From Cyanophora paradoxa (taxonomy: Eukaryota > Glaucocystophyceae > Cyanophorales > Cyanophoraceae), in NCBI GenBank assembly GCA_004431415.1, contig QPMI01000206.1, forward strand, positions 62,001 to 126,000: a stretch of DNA of 64,000 nt, given 5' to 3'. This document shows, one piece after another, positions 10,511-22,519 of the stretch. Position 1 is the first letter of the stretch, and every line of letters starts with the position of its first letter. A program made the position numbers and the translations under genes. The notes beneath the pieces were generated by a model. It did not search any database, had not been told where the DNA came from, and saw only the letters and a list, made by a program, of their open reading frames with translations.

Positions 10511-11349
10511 CTTTTCGAAACTTCCTAGGTGCGACGAGGTGATGAGAGAGCTGCTGGGACCTGGGCGGTCTGCGAACTCCGAGGTCGACCGATGAGGCTG
10601 CTGTGGGCCTGTGGCGCTCCATGCTCGAACTCCTTAGGGCTCCGAGCCGGTTTTTTCGCCTTCAACAATTTCTTGTACCCGCCTAGAGCTCCATAGGGGT
10701 CTTAGAGCTCGTCTCCAGAGGGGTCCGAGGAGACGTCGACGCCTGCAGGTGCTCGGTACTTTTAGATCGCCCACCTAGAGGCTAGATCGAGCTTAACAGC
10801 TTTGAATTCGAATTTGAATTCGGTTGCAAACTTGCAATTGCCAGTGATTTGTGCGAGCTAGCGCTGCATGCGCAGCTAGCGCTGCGCTGCAGCAGTTTCG
10901 TAGGCGGTTAAATATAAGCGCTGCTTTGTTGCTGGCCGGGTCGGCCAGCAACGTCGACGTACGGCGACCCTGACCCAGCAAGGCCAGCGACGTACGCGTC
11001 GACGTCGCCTCTGATCATGAAAATTAAAGCTGCCCTTTGCGCTAGCCTCAGTAGTAGCCTGTAGCTAGGCCAGCGACGTCGACGTCGCCTCTGAAAAGCT
11101 TGGAAGTTGAGTGCCGGCGCCGCTGCACGGTCGCAGGCCAGTGCACGCGTAACTTGCGGCGCCGCGGCGTAAGAGAATGAACGTTAACTCTTCATAGGGC
11201 ATTGCGGTAACAGCTCTACAATTGCGCATGCAATCTACACCACATCCCGAAAGCGAATAGCTATCAATTTTACGAAAGGTATCGAGGTATCGAGGAATCG
11301 CAACGATGCAGGACTCTAGTTGTTAAAGAAGCGGACGGGCGCCCTCGGC
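10511..11349. other. Intergenic: 5' region of the 8903-10510 gene, 3' region of the subtilase gene
   Basis: No coding sequence is recognised. Composition is balanced and dominated by short palindromes (GAATTC, GCTAGC, GCATGC, GTCGAC, AAGCTT). Three repeats of a GGCCAGC-ACGTCGACG element are listed separately. Confidence 0.5.
10942..11094. promoter_or_regulatory. Three repeats with GACGTC palindromes upstream of the 8903-10510 gene
   Basis: GGCCAGCAACGTCGACGT (from 10943), GGCCAGCGACGTACGCGTCG (from 10982) and GGCCAGCGACGTCGACGTCG (from 11069) share a GGCCAGC lead. The last two end alike in GACGTCGCCTCTGA. The 16-mer GCGACGTCGACGTCGC at 11073-11088 is a perfect palindrome with two overlapping GACGTC cores, the core word of CRE/bZIP sites. 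The elements lie 430-590 bp upstream of the ATG at 10510. Regulatory function is inferred from symmetry and repetition only. Confidence 0.4.
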
Positions 11350-14300
11350 CTACACGCGGAGGCGGCTGCCGAAGAAGACGGCGGCGAGGGTGGCGAGCGC
11401 GGCGGCGAGGAGGGTCGCGGGGAGGGAGGCAGTGACGGAGGCGGCGGCGGCGGTGGAGCCGGAGCCGCCGGATTTGGTGGAGGCGGAGCCGCCGGCGCCC
11501 GAGCTGCCCGAGGCGCCGTACATCACGTTGTACATCGAGTTGAAGAAGAAGGGCTTCCGCTGCGCGCGCGCGCGCGGCGTCAGAGCGGCGCCGGCGATCG
11601 AAGGGCGCGACCCAGCGACATCGAGTGGGGCGCGCCGACTCGAGGATGGGCTTGGCGGCGTCGAGCTTGTACTTGCCGTCCAGGGCGAAGCCGCCCTTGA
11701 GCACCTCCTTCACCTTCTTCTCGAACGCCGCGTCGTCGTACTGCGGGAGAGGCGCGCCCGCGGCGGCCGCGCCTCAGCGCCCGGGGGCGGGCCGGGGCGG
11801 GCGCGGCGCAGGGGGCGGCCGACCTTGGGGATCATGTGCGTGCGGATGTCGAAGGTCACCTGCTTGTCCCCCGGCGACTGCGGGCGGGCGGGCGCGCCGC
11901 GCTGTCAGAACGGGGCCAGCCTGCATGCGGGCAGGGATGAAGGGGCACCATGTAGATGACGTTGATGGGGTTGGGGACGGCGAGGGCCTTGGTGGCGGGG
12001 TCGTACAGCACGTCGGCGAAGCCGAGCGCCGTGGCGACGGCCTTCTGCCAGCCCTCGTACGTCGCCTCCTTCCAGTCCGCCGTGTCCACCGGCTGCGCCA
12101 GCTGCAGCTCCAGCACCTGCGGGGAAGGCGCGACGCGCTCAGAGGGGCGGGAGAGCTGAGAGCGGGGCCGGGGCTGGGCCGGGCGGGGGCACCTTGGAGT
12201 AGCCGCTGAAGTCCTCGGGCGCTGCCGGAGGCCAGGCGCGGTCGGCCGGGGCCGAGCGGGCGGGGCGGGGCGGGGAAAAGCGGGGGGGGGGCGGACGCTT
12301 GGGGTAGGCGTCGGGGTTGGGGGCCCCCGAGGCGAGGCACGTGGTGGTCGAGGGCCGCTGCGGCTTCGTCGAGACGCGCACGTCGTCGCCTGTGGCCGAG
12401 CGTGAGGCGGGGGGCGACGGGGCTACACGAAGGCAAAAGCGGCGGGCGGACCGGTGACGACGAGGGAGTACATCTGCGCGGTGGCGCCCGTCACCTTGTT
12501 CGTCGCCGGGTCGTTGATCGTCACCTGCCGCCGCGGCGGGGCCCCCGCTCAGGAGGGCCGGCGGACGCGCGCAGGAAGCCCCCGCGGGGGGCCCCGCGGA
12601 CCTTAGCGCCGCGGACGATGACCGCGTAGCGCCCGAACCTGCGCTCGGGTGAGGGCCGCCCCGGCGGGCGGGCAGGGGCAAGGACGCACTTGGAGCCGTC
12701 GGGGCGGGTGAAGTCGGCGCGCGGGTCGAGCACGATCTTCTCCACGTTGTTCGCCCGGTCCGCAGACTGCGGGGCGGGGGAGGCGGGCGGTCAGGCCCCG
12801 CCCGGGTCCAGGGCCACTCCAATCGCGAGGGGGGAGTGCGCACGCGGCGGCCGTTGGGGTAGTACATGGGCATGAAGCCGGGCACGTTCTCCTTGACCTG
12901 GGGGAGGGTTCGGGCGGCCGGGAGGTGCAGGCGGGGGGGGGGGGGGGGGGCGGGCCTCGAGGTCGAGGTCGTTGGAGAGGGTGTTGCCGTTGACGGGGGA
13001 GCCCTCGGGGTCCGTCCACACCAGCGTCGCCCTGCCCGCCCGCCCCGCGCCGTCAGGCGGGGCAGCTCGGCGCGGGGGCGGGGGGAGCGGCGGCGGCGCG
13101 CACGAGAAGCGGCGCTTGTCGCCGACCTCGAAGTAGTAGGTCTGCGCGGGGCGCCCGCCGGCCTGAGCGGGGCGGCGGCGGCCGGCGGGGAGCAGGCGCG
13201 CGCGCACCCGCTCCTGGCAGGTGCCAACGAAGTCCTTCCAGTACATGTGCACCTGCGCCCGCCCCGGCGTCAGGCGCGGGGCTCCGCGGGGCGGGGGCGG
13301 GGCGGGGCGGGCCTTGAAGGGGGACTCGGGGAAGTAGAGGATGTTGTCGAGCTGGAGGGCCCCGAAGCCCTGGTACTGGTCCGGCGGGAAGCCCAGCGCT
13401 GCCGGCCCCGCCTGAGGGGGCGCAGCAGCCGGGCGAGCGGGAGGGCCGGGGCGCACTCTGGCCGGTGGGGCCCGTCGGCACGGGCACGGTCGACGCGATC
13501 ATGAGCTGCGCGGGAGCCGTCGGCGGCGCGCCGCGGGTCGTGCGCGGAGGAGGGGCGCACCGCCTTGATGAGCGACGAGGGCGGGTTGGGGATCGAGTTG
13601 GCGGGGCTCTGCGGGGCCCGTGTGAGCGGAGGGAACACTTGAGAGAGGGGGAAGGGGGCGGTCGCGCCTTGGTGCCGGTGGGCCACCAGCCCTCCGTCAG
13701 GTACTGCCGCACGAGCGCCGCCGCGCCGGCGGTGATCGGAGTCGCCATCGACGTCCCCGACATCGTCTTGGCTGCGCGCGCCGCGCTCTCAGCGGCGCGG
13801 CGGCAGTCTTGGGGCGAGGTCCCCGGGCGCACTGTTGCAGTTGTTGGAGCCGGTGGTGGCGTCGGAGGCGGCGGAGACGATCTGGTGGCCGGGGGCGACG
13901 AGATCCGGCTTGATGCGCCGCGACTCGACGTTGTCCTCCAGCGTCGGGCCCTGCGAGGAGAACGTGGCCATCTTGTTCTTGCCGCCGGTGCGGTCCGTGG
14001 CGCCCACGCAGATGCAGTTCTTGCAGGTCGCGGGGCTCCCGACGGTGCCCGTGCCGTACTTGCCGTCGTTGCCGGCCGCGAAGAGCACGAGGAAGTCGGG
14101 GTACTGCCGCCCCCCGTCAGAGCCAGGGGCGAAGGAAGGGGGGCGGGGGGCGGGGCGGACGTCGGACATGAAGTCGTCGACGCGGGAGGCCTCCGTGCCG
14201 TACCGGTTGCAGTACGTCGGCATCGTCTGCGGCGAGTCGGAGGGGGCGGTGCGGGGCGGGGCGAGGGGCGAGGGCAGGCCCCGCACCTGGAGGTTGGGGG

Positions 14301-17080
14301 AGGCGCAGCCCCAGGAGTCCGAGTGGATGCGCGCCCCGATCTTGTACGAGACCTGCCGCCCCCGGTAAGGCGCGCGGCGAGGCCCGCGGCGGGGCGGCGG
14401 GCGGCGAGGCGCGCGTTGAAGAAGTTGTAGTCGTCTGCGGGGGGCGCGCGGGGCGGGCGGCGGTCGGCGGGGCGCGCGGCGAGGCGAAGGCAAGGCGGGA
14501 GAGCGAAGAAGGGCGCACTGGGGATCTTAAGGGCGCCGGAGACGTGGCCGAGGTCGGTGAAGACCAGCTGCGGGGCCGGTGAGCTCCCCGCGCATACCTT
14601 CTCGGGCGGGGCGGGGCGGGGGTCGGACCTTGCCCTCGTACGCCATGCCGCGGTTCTCGTTCGAGCCAACCTTCGACCCCACCACCGAGCCGGCCTGGGG
14701 GGAGGAGCTCAGGGGGGGTACGGGTACCGCGAGCTGGGCGAAGGAGGCGGCGGACCACGTGGGTGCCGTGGCCGTCCTCGTCGTCGCTGCGGTACCCCTC
14801 CGTCGCCGGGTCCTGGAAGCGGTACGGCTGGTACGCGACCACCTGCCACCCCCGCCGCCTCAGCGCCGATCGGGCCGGGCAGGCGTGGCGGGGCGTGGCG
14901 GGGCGGGCCTTGCGGTGGTTGAAGTTGGCCTGCGCGGTCGGGTTCGTCTGGTAGATCGGGTCCTTCACGTTGTAGAACTGCCGCGCGCGCGTCAGAAAGA
15001 GCCCGAGCCGCGCGGGGCGGGGCGGGGCGGGGCGCACGGGGACGGGGAGGCTGGCGTCGCTGAGGTAGCAGTTGTCCCAGTCGACCCCCGAGTCGGCCAC
15101 GCCGATGATCTGCCCCGCGCCCCGCCGGCTCAGAGGGGGAGGGCGGAGGAGGCGACGCGGGCGGGCGTGCGGGCGCGCCTGGTCCTTTCCGGTGATGCCC
15201 TTGTTCCAGATGGTGGTCTGGCCGGCGGCGCCGGACTGGACGACGCCGGCCGAGTTCTGGTTGAGCAGCGTCCGCCCCGTGCGCTTCATGAACTCGACGG
15301 CGTCCTCCAGCGGCTCCTCCTCGTCCCGCCGCAGCACCTTCTTCGTCTTGTCCTGCGCGCCAGGACGAGCCTCGGAGGGAGAAGGGGAGGGGAGGGCGGG
15401 GCGGGGCGGGCCGGGGCGGGCGGACCTCGACCCAGACGGAGAGCTCGAGCTCCGCCAGCACGTTCGCGATCTGCCGGCCGGGTGAGGGCGGGCACGGGGG
15501 CGGGGTCGGAGGCCGGGGGCGGAGAGCCGGCGCACCGAGCGGATGTAGGCGTGGCCGGCGCCCACCTCGATCGCCTTCGAGCCGTCCACCCAGTCCTGGC
15601 GGGAAGAGATCAGGGACCCGAGCGGGCTCGCGCGCGCGCCGCCCCCCGCCGGCGGCCCAGGGCGGACGACGTAGTAGTAGGGGATGTCCTTGGTGCCGAG
15701 CTCCTTCTCCACGAACGCGACCATGTCGTCCCGCTGCGCGCGGGCGGGCGGGCGGCGAGGCTCAGCGGGGGGCGGCGAGGCGGCGTGCGGGGCTTGCGCG
15801 GGGGCCCGCACCTCCTTCTGGGTGTACTCGATGGGGTACAGGCTCACGCGGACCTCCATCTGGCAAGGCGGCGTCAGCGCGCTCTCCTGCCTCCGGCCCA
15901 GCTCCGGTCCGCCCAGCTTCGCCTCGCACCCGGGCCTTGTAGAGGTCGGCGGTGGTGTTCTCCGGGGAGGCGGCGAGGATCTCCTCGATCGACTTGATCA
16001 TCCGGTTGATCTGAGCGGCGGGGCGGGTCGGGTCGGATCCGGGAGAGGGTGCGGGGCGGGGCGGGTCGGGCGGCGCGGGAGCGGCGGACCTTCATCTGGG
16101 GCAGCTGCAGCACCGGCGCGGCGGGTCAGAGGCGGTGCAGGGCGGGCGGGCGGGTGGCGACGGGGCGGCCCGACGGACCATGCGCCCGATGTACTTGCTG
16201 CGAGGAGCACCGCGCGTAAGGCGGGGCAGGGCGGGCCGGGGGTGCGGGCGGCGGGCGGGCGGCGGGCGCACAGGATGGCGGGGCGGTTCGGCTGGTCGGT
16301 GAGCAGCGCCGCGAGCGACCGGACCTGCTGCGACGTCGCCAGGCAGATGTACCCGTCGGTCTCGACGTAGCTGCGGGCCGACGCGTTCAAACAGCCGCGC
16401 GGGCGGTCCGGCGGGCGGGGCACACATGTCGGGGTTGTTGGGGGTGCCGAGGATGGCGTTGACGGCGGCAGTGGTGTCGCGCCCGGTGAAGGCGTCGCGG
16501 CTCGCGTACTGGATGAGGTAGACGCCCCGGGGCGGGAGCGTCGCGAAGTCGGAGTCGGCCGTGATCTGTGCCTTCTTCACGATGGAGCCGCGGAGCGTCG
16601 AGTCCGTGTCCATGTCGAAGTTCTTCAGATCCAGGATGCTGCGGGTGCGCGTCAGCCGCAGACTGCAGCCTGCATGCTCAACAGTTTGTGTAAGGATAAG
16701 GCTCGCGGCCTGGGTCGCGGCCTTCGCTTCAGGTTTTGAAAAGCATAGCAGGTCGCGGTAAGCAATCGTTCCCCTCGCTACGAAGCTATGGGTCCCCGAA
16801 CCCCTGCAGGCTGCAGCCTGGCAGTAAGTACGCACTGGTTGTTCAGGTTCACGTTGGCGGCCTGCGAATCGATACAATTAGCACTTCGATGGTCTTTTCC
16901 AGGTCAGGGACGCCCGCCCCAGGACGGGGGCCTGGCACGAGTTCGTTAACTGCCGCGCACCGAGTTTTCGACCTGTATGGCCTCAAGCTGGGAGCTGGCG
17001 GTCGTAGCGACGGTCTGTGCCGAGGCGATGGCCAGAACGGCCATCGCCAGAACGCCCCAGAGGGCCCAGGACCGCGCCAT
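11350..17080 (-). CDS. Secreted, probably membrane-anchored subtilase (S8, Kp43-like)
   Basis: The start at 17080 gives a signal peptide (MARSWALWGVLAMAVLAIAS). A prodomain-like region follows (GVYLIQYASRDAFTGRD; a second part with MEVRVSLYPIEYTQKEV). The catalytic domain has Asp in IIGVADSGVDWDNCY, His in SDDEDGHGTHV, the oxyanion Asn in LFAAGNDGKYG, and Ser in MSGTSMATPITAGAAALV, so the triad is intact. The sequence between them (CKNCICVGATDRTGGKNKMA, SSQGPTLEDN) matches the Kp43/Tag-like branch of family S8. A C-terminal beta-rich region (VWTDPEGSPVNGNTLSNDL, VKENVPGFMPMYYPNGRR) precedes a Ser/Gly-rich linker and hydrophobic tail (SLPATLLAAALATLAAVFFG), as for GPI or tail anchoring. The stop is at 11350-11352. 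It is a paralogue of the divergent gene at 17187; introns sit at the same site in both after NDLDLE and before MSGTSM. Introns are C-rich, several with GC donors (12898-12955). Confidence 0.85.
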
Positions 17081-17186
17081 CTGCGTCGGAGCAGCTTTCT
17101 CCTGGGGGGTACGACGACACAAAGGTTTGGTCAAGCTGCGCCGCCAGCTCCGGCCGAAGCGCTACAGTCACGTAGCGCCGGTGACG
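17081..17186. promoter_or_regulatory. Bidirectional promoter between divergent subtilase genes
   Basis: Only 106 bp separate the two predicted start codons (17080 on minus, 17187 on plus). Everything needed to start both transcripts, and both 5' UTRs, must lie here or overlap the first exons. No TATA box is obvious; the sequence is GC-rich with one CACGTAGC-like word near 17169. Confidence 0.55.
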
Positions 17187-20100
17187 ATGTCGAAGCGAGC
17201 TGGTCCCCGCGCTGGCCGAGCGCTCATCGCAATATTGCTAGTACTAGTCTGTGCAGGCCTAGCCGCGGCGCAGTCTGTGCACGAAGAGGCCATAGTAGGC
17301 AACGCTGCAATCAGAGCATCGGTGCGCTGCGCGCCGTCTCGCTTTTTGAATTCGGGCGTCGGGCGCTAGCCAGCGTCCCCAGCTGCTGATCGGGCTCGTG
17401 CAGGCAGCGAACGTGGACGAGGAGCTCTCTCTCGACCTGAAGAACGTGCGTGAACCGCGCCCTTGCCTCCGCTGCGGCCGCGGGCTACCCGCCGAGCCGC
17501 GACGGCGCTGGCGCCGCTTACGCCCGCTTTCGGCCGCGCAGGTCGACCTCGACCCGGAGAAGCAGACGCGCTCCTCGGCGTCGCGGCTGGCGTCCATCTC
17601 CGGCGACAAGGCGGTGCCCGGCGGGCAGTTCATCGTGCAGTTCTACTCGGACCAGAACACGGAGGAGAGCCGGCGCGCCGTGGCCGCCATCGTCGGCCAC
17701 GAGCTCACCGAGTACGTGCCCGACAACGGGTGCGCACCCGCCCCGCCGCCCGCCCGCCCCGCGCCGGATCCGCGAGCTCAGCCCCGGGCGCCCGCCCGCC
17801 CGCCTGCCAGGTACATCTTCGGGACGACGGGAGAGGCCGCAAAGCGGGTGGGGCCCTGCGCGCGCCTTCCCTCGGGTACCCCTCTGGCTTTTTAATCCGT
17901 ACCCTCTCCATTCCAGGTCCTCTCCGCGCCGGGCGTGAAATATGTCGGCCGCCTCCTCCCCCAGATCAAGGTCCCGCCTCGCCCCCCGGAGCCGCGCCTC
18001 CCGAACCGCGCCGTGCCGACCTTCTCGGCCTTCCGCAGCTCAGCGCGGCGCTGAAGGGGATCGAGGAGATGGCGGCGAGCCTGTCGAGCGGGGAGATGCG
18101 GCACCGGTACGAGAACCTCACCATCCGGGCCACCCTCTCCCCGCGCGACTACGGCCCCGGCGAGGCGCGCCCCCTCCTCCTCCTTCTTCTTCCCCCGCCC
18201 CGCGCTCCAGCGTACCCATCTCTCACCGCCCCCTTGCAGCTCGCGGGCATCGCGGGGTACCACGAGGGGCGGCTGCGGAGGCAGGGGGTACAGGCCTCCG
18301 TCTCCTTCAGCGAGGAGTTCCGCTTCGTCGAGGCGACCGTGGGCATCCACGACGCCCAGGCACCCGCTCAGATCTGATCCGATCCGATCGGATCTGATCT
18401 GACCTCGTCTGCCCCTCGGCGCAGGCGGTGGCGGTCGCGTTCGCGTCGCACAACGAGACGACCTGGGTCGAGGCCCGCCCCGCCCCCGCCCTGCCCCTCA
18501 ATGCTTCCCCTCGGGCGCCTGACGGCGCCCCCGCGCGTCCGACAGGACAAGACGAAGAAGAAGCTGCACGTGATCCCCCCGGAGTTCTGGGAGGAGGTCG
18601 GGGCGCGGCCTCCGGGGGCGGGGTCGGGGGCGGGGCGGCGGCGCCTCGCGAACCGCGTGGTGGGGGGCCTCATCCAGACCGGCGTCGAGGGCATCACGTC
18701 CCTTTGGGACGCAGGCCTCACCGGCCGCGGCCAGGCGCGCTCTCCCCTCCGTACCCCCGCAAGATCGCGCTCGAAGGGGTACGCGCCCCGCAGGTCGTCG
18801 GCGTCGGCGACTCGGGCATCGACTGGGACAACTGTGCGCTCGTACCCCCCCGCCCTTCCGCCCCTCGTTCCCGCGCCCCTGAACACCGCGTCAGGCCTCC
18901 TGCGCGACCCGACCTTCCAGAACCCGCCGGTACCCCCCGCGCCGCTCTAGGCCCCTGTACCCCCGCTCACCCGCTTTCGCCGCAGTTCTACGACCAGTAC
19001 GGGCGGTACGGCCTCTCGATGAACCCGCGCCTCGACCACCGCAAGGTCCGCCGGGACCTTCCATCCCACCGTACCCCCGTTTCCCGACCCGCGGGGGGTA
19101 CCCAGATCATCGCTTACAAGCCCTACGACGCCTCTGCGGCTGGCGTGAACGCTGGCTTTCGGAGGTGCGCCTGCGCCTCCCCTCCCCCAATTCCACCCCC
19201 CCGCCCCTCCTGAGCTTCGCGTACCCCCCAGCGACGACGAGCACGGGCACGGGACGCACGTCGTCGCCGCAATCGCCGGCTCCAGCGACCAGGTACCCCT
19301 TGCCCGGCTCTTTCCCCCTCCTTTTCGAACCTCCTTTTCCTGCAGCTGTCCGGGAACCGGGGCATGGCGTACGAGGCAAAGGTCGTCTTCTCCGACTACG
19401 GCACGAACGAGGGGGTACGCGAAAGGGACGACCTGCCTGCCCCTCCGTATTCCATCGATCCCGTACCCCCAGGAGCTCTCGTACCCCAGCGACATGGACC
19501 TAAAGATGGCGTACAGCCTCGGGGCTCGCATCCACTCCAACTCGTGCGCGGCGTACCCCCCTCCTCTTCCCCCCCTCCCGCCTCACCCCCGGGCACTCAG
19601 CTGGGGCTGCACCTCGCCGGACCTGAACGCCCTCCCGACCTTCTGCAACCGCTACGGCTCCGAGGCGCGCCAGATCGACGACTTCGTCTCCAAGGTACCG
19701 CCTGCATCCATCCGCCCCCCCAGAGCGAGCTCGTCCCCCCCACCCACCCCTCCCCCCCCGCCCGCCCGCGCAGAACCCCGACTTCCTGGTGCTGTTCGCG
19801 GCGGGCAACGACGGCAAGTACGGGGCGAGCACCATCGGGGCCCCGGCCACCTGCAAGAACTGTCTCGCCGTGCGTCCGCCACAACCGCCCCCTCCGAGAC
19901 GGAGAGACACGCGCCGCTCACGCCGGGGGCGGCAGGTGGGGGCGGTGGACCGGGCGGACGGCAAGAACAAGGTCGCCAGCTTCTCCTCCCAGGCGCGCAC
20001 CTGCCCTTACAGCTGCTGCTGCCTTCCGCCCCGCGGCCGTCTTCTCTTTTCGAACTCCGCGGCGCAGGGCCCGACGCTGGAGGACAACCACGAGGCGCGC

Positions 20101-22519
20101 CGCTTCAAGCCCGACCTCGTCGCCCCCGGCGTGCGCCGTACCCCCGCCCGCCCGCCGCCCTTTGAAGTCAACCGTGTACCCCTCTGCAGGTCCTCATCGA
20201 GTCGGCGGCGTCCGACGGGAGCACCACGTCCAACAACTGCGACCGTGCGGCCCGGGCTCGAATCCCAGCGGAGAGGTTTCCTGCTCCTCACCGGGCTCGC
20301 CGCAGTGCGCCGGATGTCGGGCACGTCGATGGCGACTCCGATCACCGCCGGCGCGGCGGCGCTCGTGCGGCAGTACCTCACGGAGGGCTGGTACCCCTCT
20401 GGCGCCAAGAACCCCGCGGACGCGATCTCGTCCCCCTCGGCGGCGCTCATCAAGGCGATGATGATCCACAGCACCGTACCCGTCCCCAAGGGCCCCAAGG
20501 ACAACGGTGCTGGAACCGAACGAACTGCAGCGGCTCCGCCTCCTCTGACGCTCCGCGGCGGCAGCGCTGGACTCGCCGCCGGACTTCGAGCAGGGCTTCG
20601 GCGCCCTCCAGCTGACGAACGTTCTCCGCCTGCCGGGCTCTCCCTTCTCCCTCTTCCTCCAGGCGAGCGTTCCCCAAGCCCCGGCCGCCCCGCTCTTCTA
20701 CCCCCCTGACTTTACGTCCCCAGCACCACGACTCGGTCCAACAATGCGAGGAGAAGGCGCGCCCTGCACCCGTTGTCTCCGCGCGCCCTTTCCCCTCACT
20801 TTCGGCGCAGCAATACTTCTTCGAAGTCGGCGGGAAGCGGCCCCTGACGCGCGCCACGACCCCCTGCCCCCCGCCTCCCTTCCCCCCCCCTACCCCCGAA
20901 CCGCCCCGTCGCGCAGGGTGACGCTGGTGTGGACGGACCCGGCGGGGAACCCGGCGAGCGGCGCCTACCTCATGAACGACCTCGACCTCGAGGCGCGCCC
21001 CGCCCCGCCCCGCCCCGCCCCGCCCTGCCAGCCTCGAGCCCCTCTTTTAATCCGCCCTCCACCCCCCAGGTGAAGGAGAACCAGCCGGGGTTCCTCCCCA
21101 TGTACTACCCCAACCAGAAGAAGAAGGCAGACCGGGCCAACAACGTCGAGAAGGTCGTCGTGCGGCCCCGCACGCCCAACCAGCGCCCCGACGGCTCCAG
21201 GCCCGCCAGCCCTCCCGCCTCTTTCTCCCCCCGTCTCACCCCGCGGCAGCTACGGGCGCTACTCGGTCATCGTCCGCGGCTACCGCGTCGGTGTGCCCGC
21301 CTCGTCGCTCTCCTCTCTTCTTTTCCCCCTCTCTCCCTTCGTTGAGGCCTCGCTCTCTTGTCGCCGCAGCCGTCGCGAGCCCCGTGACGGGCCGGCCCGA
21401 GCAGGAGTACGCCCTCGTCGTCACCGGTGCCGCCCCCGAGCCGCCCCGAGCCGCCCCGCCGTCTCCTCTTCCGATAGACTCGTCCACTGGACCGCCCGTC
21501 CGATGGACCGCCCTTCTAGGAGAGCGCCGCCCTTCCCCCGCCCCCCTCGTCCGAGCCGCGCGGCAGGGGACGACCTGCGCGTGGCGCGGCGGCAGCGGCC
21601 GGCGCGCCCCACCTGCGTCGACGGCATCGTCAACCCCGCCGCGTACCCCCCGGGTGGGCGCCCCCCTCCCTTCCCTCTCCCCCCCCCCATGCTTCTCAGC
21701 TTCTCTCAGCGCCCGAGGGCCACTTCAAGGGCACGTCGCGCGTCCTCTCCATGACGCTCCTCCAGCCCATCGCCGACTCCGACTGGTGCCTAACCCATCC
21801 CCGGCCCCGGCCCCCCCCCCCCCCCCCCCCCCCCGCCCCACAGCCTTACCCCCGCCCGGGCAGGACGACGCGGACGCACGAGGAGTGGGAGGCGCGGGTG
21901 GCGGGGGCCCTCGGCGTCCCCGACGACGCCCTCCACACCGTCGACATGGTACCCCCCGGGCGGGGGGGGGGGAGGCGGGGGCGGGGGAGGAGGGGGGGCG
22001 GGCGGGAGACGGCATCGGACGGTTGACGGGGCGCGGGGCAGGACGGGACGGCGCTCTCGCTCGAGCTCCGCCAGTCCGACATCCCGGGCTTCAACGTCAC
22101 GTGCGGCCCCGTACCCCCCACCCCGCCCCGCCCCCGCCCCCGCCGACGCCGACGCCTCTCAGGGCCTTCAACGAGCTCGCGATCGCGACGCTCGCGACGG
22201 GCTTCGAGCTCGGCGGGGGGTACAGCGTCGCCTCCCTCGACACCATCCGCAGCGTCTTCTTCCTGGTCCGGGAATCCGCGTACCCGTCGCACGCCTCCCT
22301 CCCGCTGACCCTCCGGGGGTGCAGGCGGACTACGACAAGCTGACGGACCAGCCGCAGTCCTCGGGGGCCGCCCCCACGCAGCAGCAGTCGAAGCAGGCGT
22401 CGTATGGCGGGCAGCGCTCGGAGGCCGCGCGGGGTGCCGCCGGGGCCGCCGCCCTGCGCCTCACCGCCGCCCTCGCCGCCGCCTGCGCCGCCGCGCTCTT
22501 CGCGCTGCCCTTAGGGTGA
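17187..22519 (+). CDS. Secreted, probably membrane-anchored subtilase (S8, Kp43-like)
   Basis: The start at 17187 gives a signal peptide (ALIAILLVLVCAGLAAAQS). The prodomain contains GGQFIVQFYSDQNTEESRRA. The triad is intact: Asp in VVGVGDSGIDWDNC (codon 18809-18811), His in DDEHGHGTHVVAAIAG (codon 19248-19250), and Ser in MSGTSMATPITAG (codon 20326-20328); the oxyanion Asn lies in LFAAGNDGKYG. The C-terminal region (VTLVWTDPAGNPASGAYLMN, VKENQPGFLPMYYPN, SYGRYSVIVRG) matches the minus-strand paralogue at 11350-17080. The end is Gln/Ser-rich then hydrophobic (LRLTAALAAACAAALFALPL), which suggests a GPI or tail anchor. The stop is at 22517-22519. Introns with GC donors include 19993-20067 and 20993-21069; 19695-19773 is GT-AG. 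Other introns carry a tRNA-like T-arm (20254-20266) and a poly-C tract (21811-21834). The substrate is unknown; an extracellular or cell-surface role is inferred. Confidence 0.85.

Noticed and set aside
13465-15997. Long plus-strand ORFs opposite the minus-strand subtilase
   Set aside because: They are shadows of conserved subtilase exons read on the other strand, and they lack stops because the DNA is so GC-rich.
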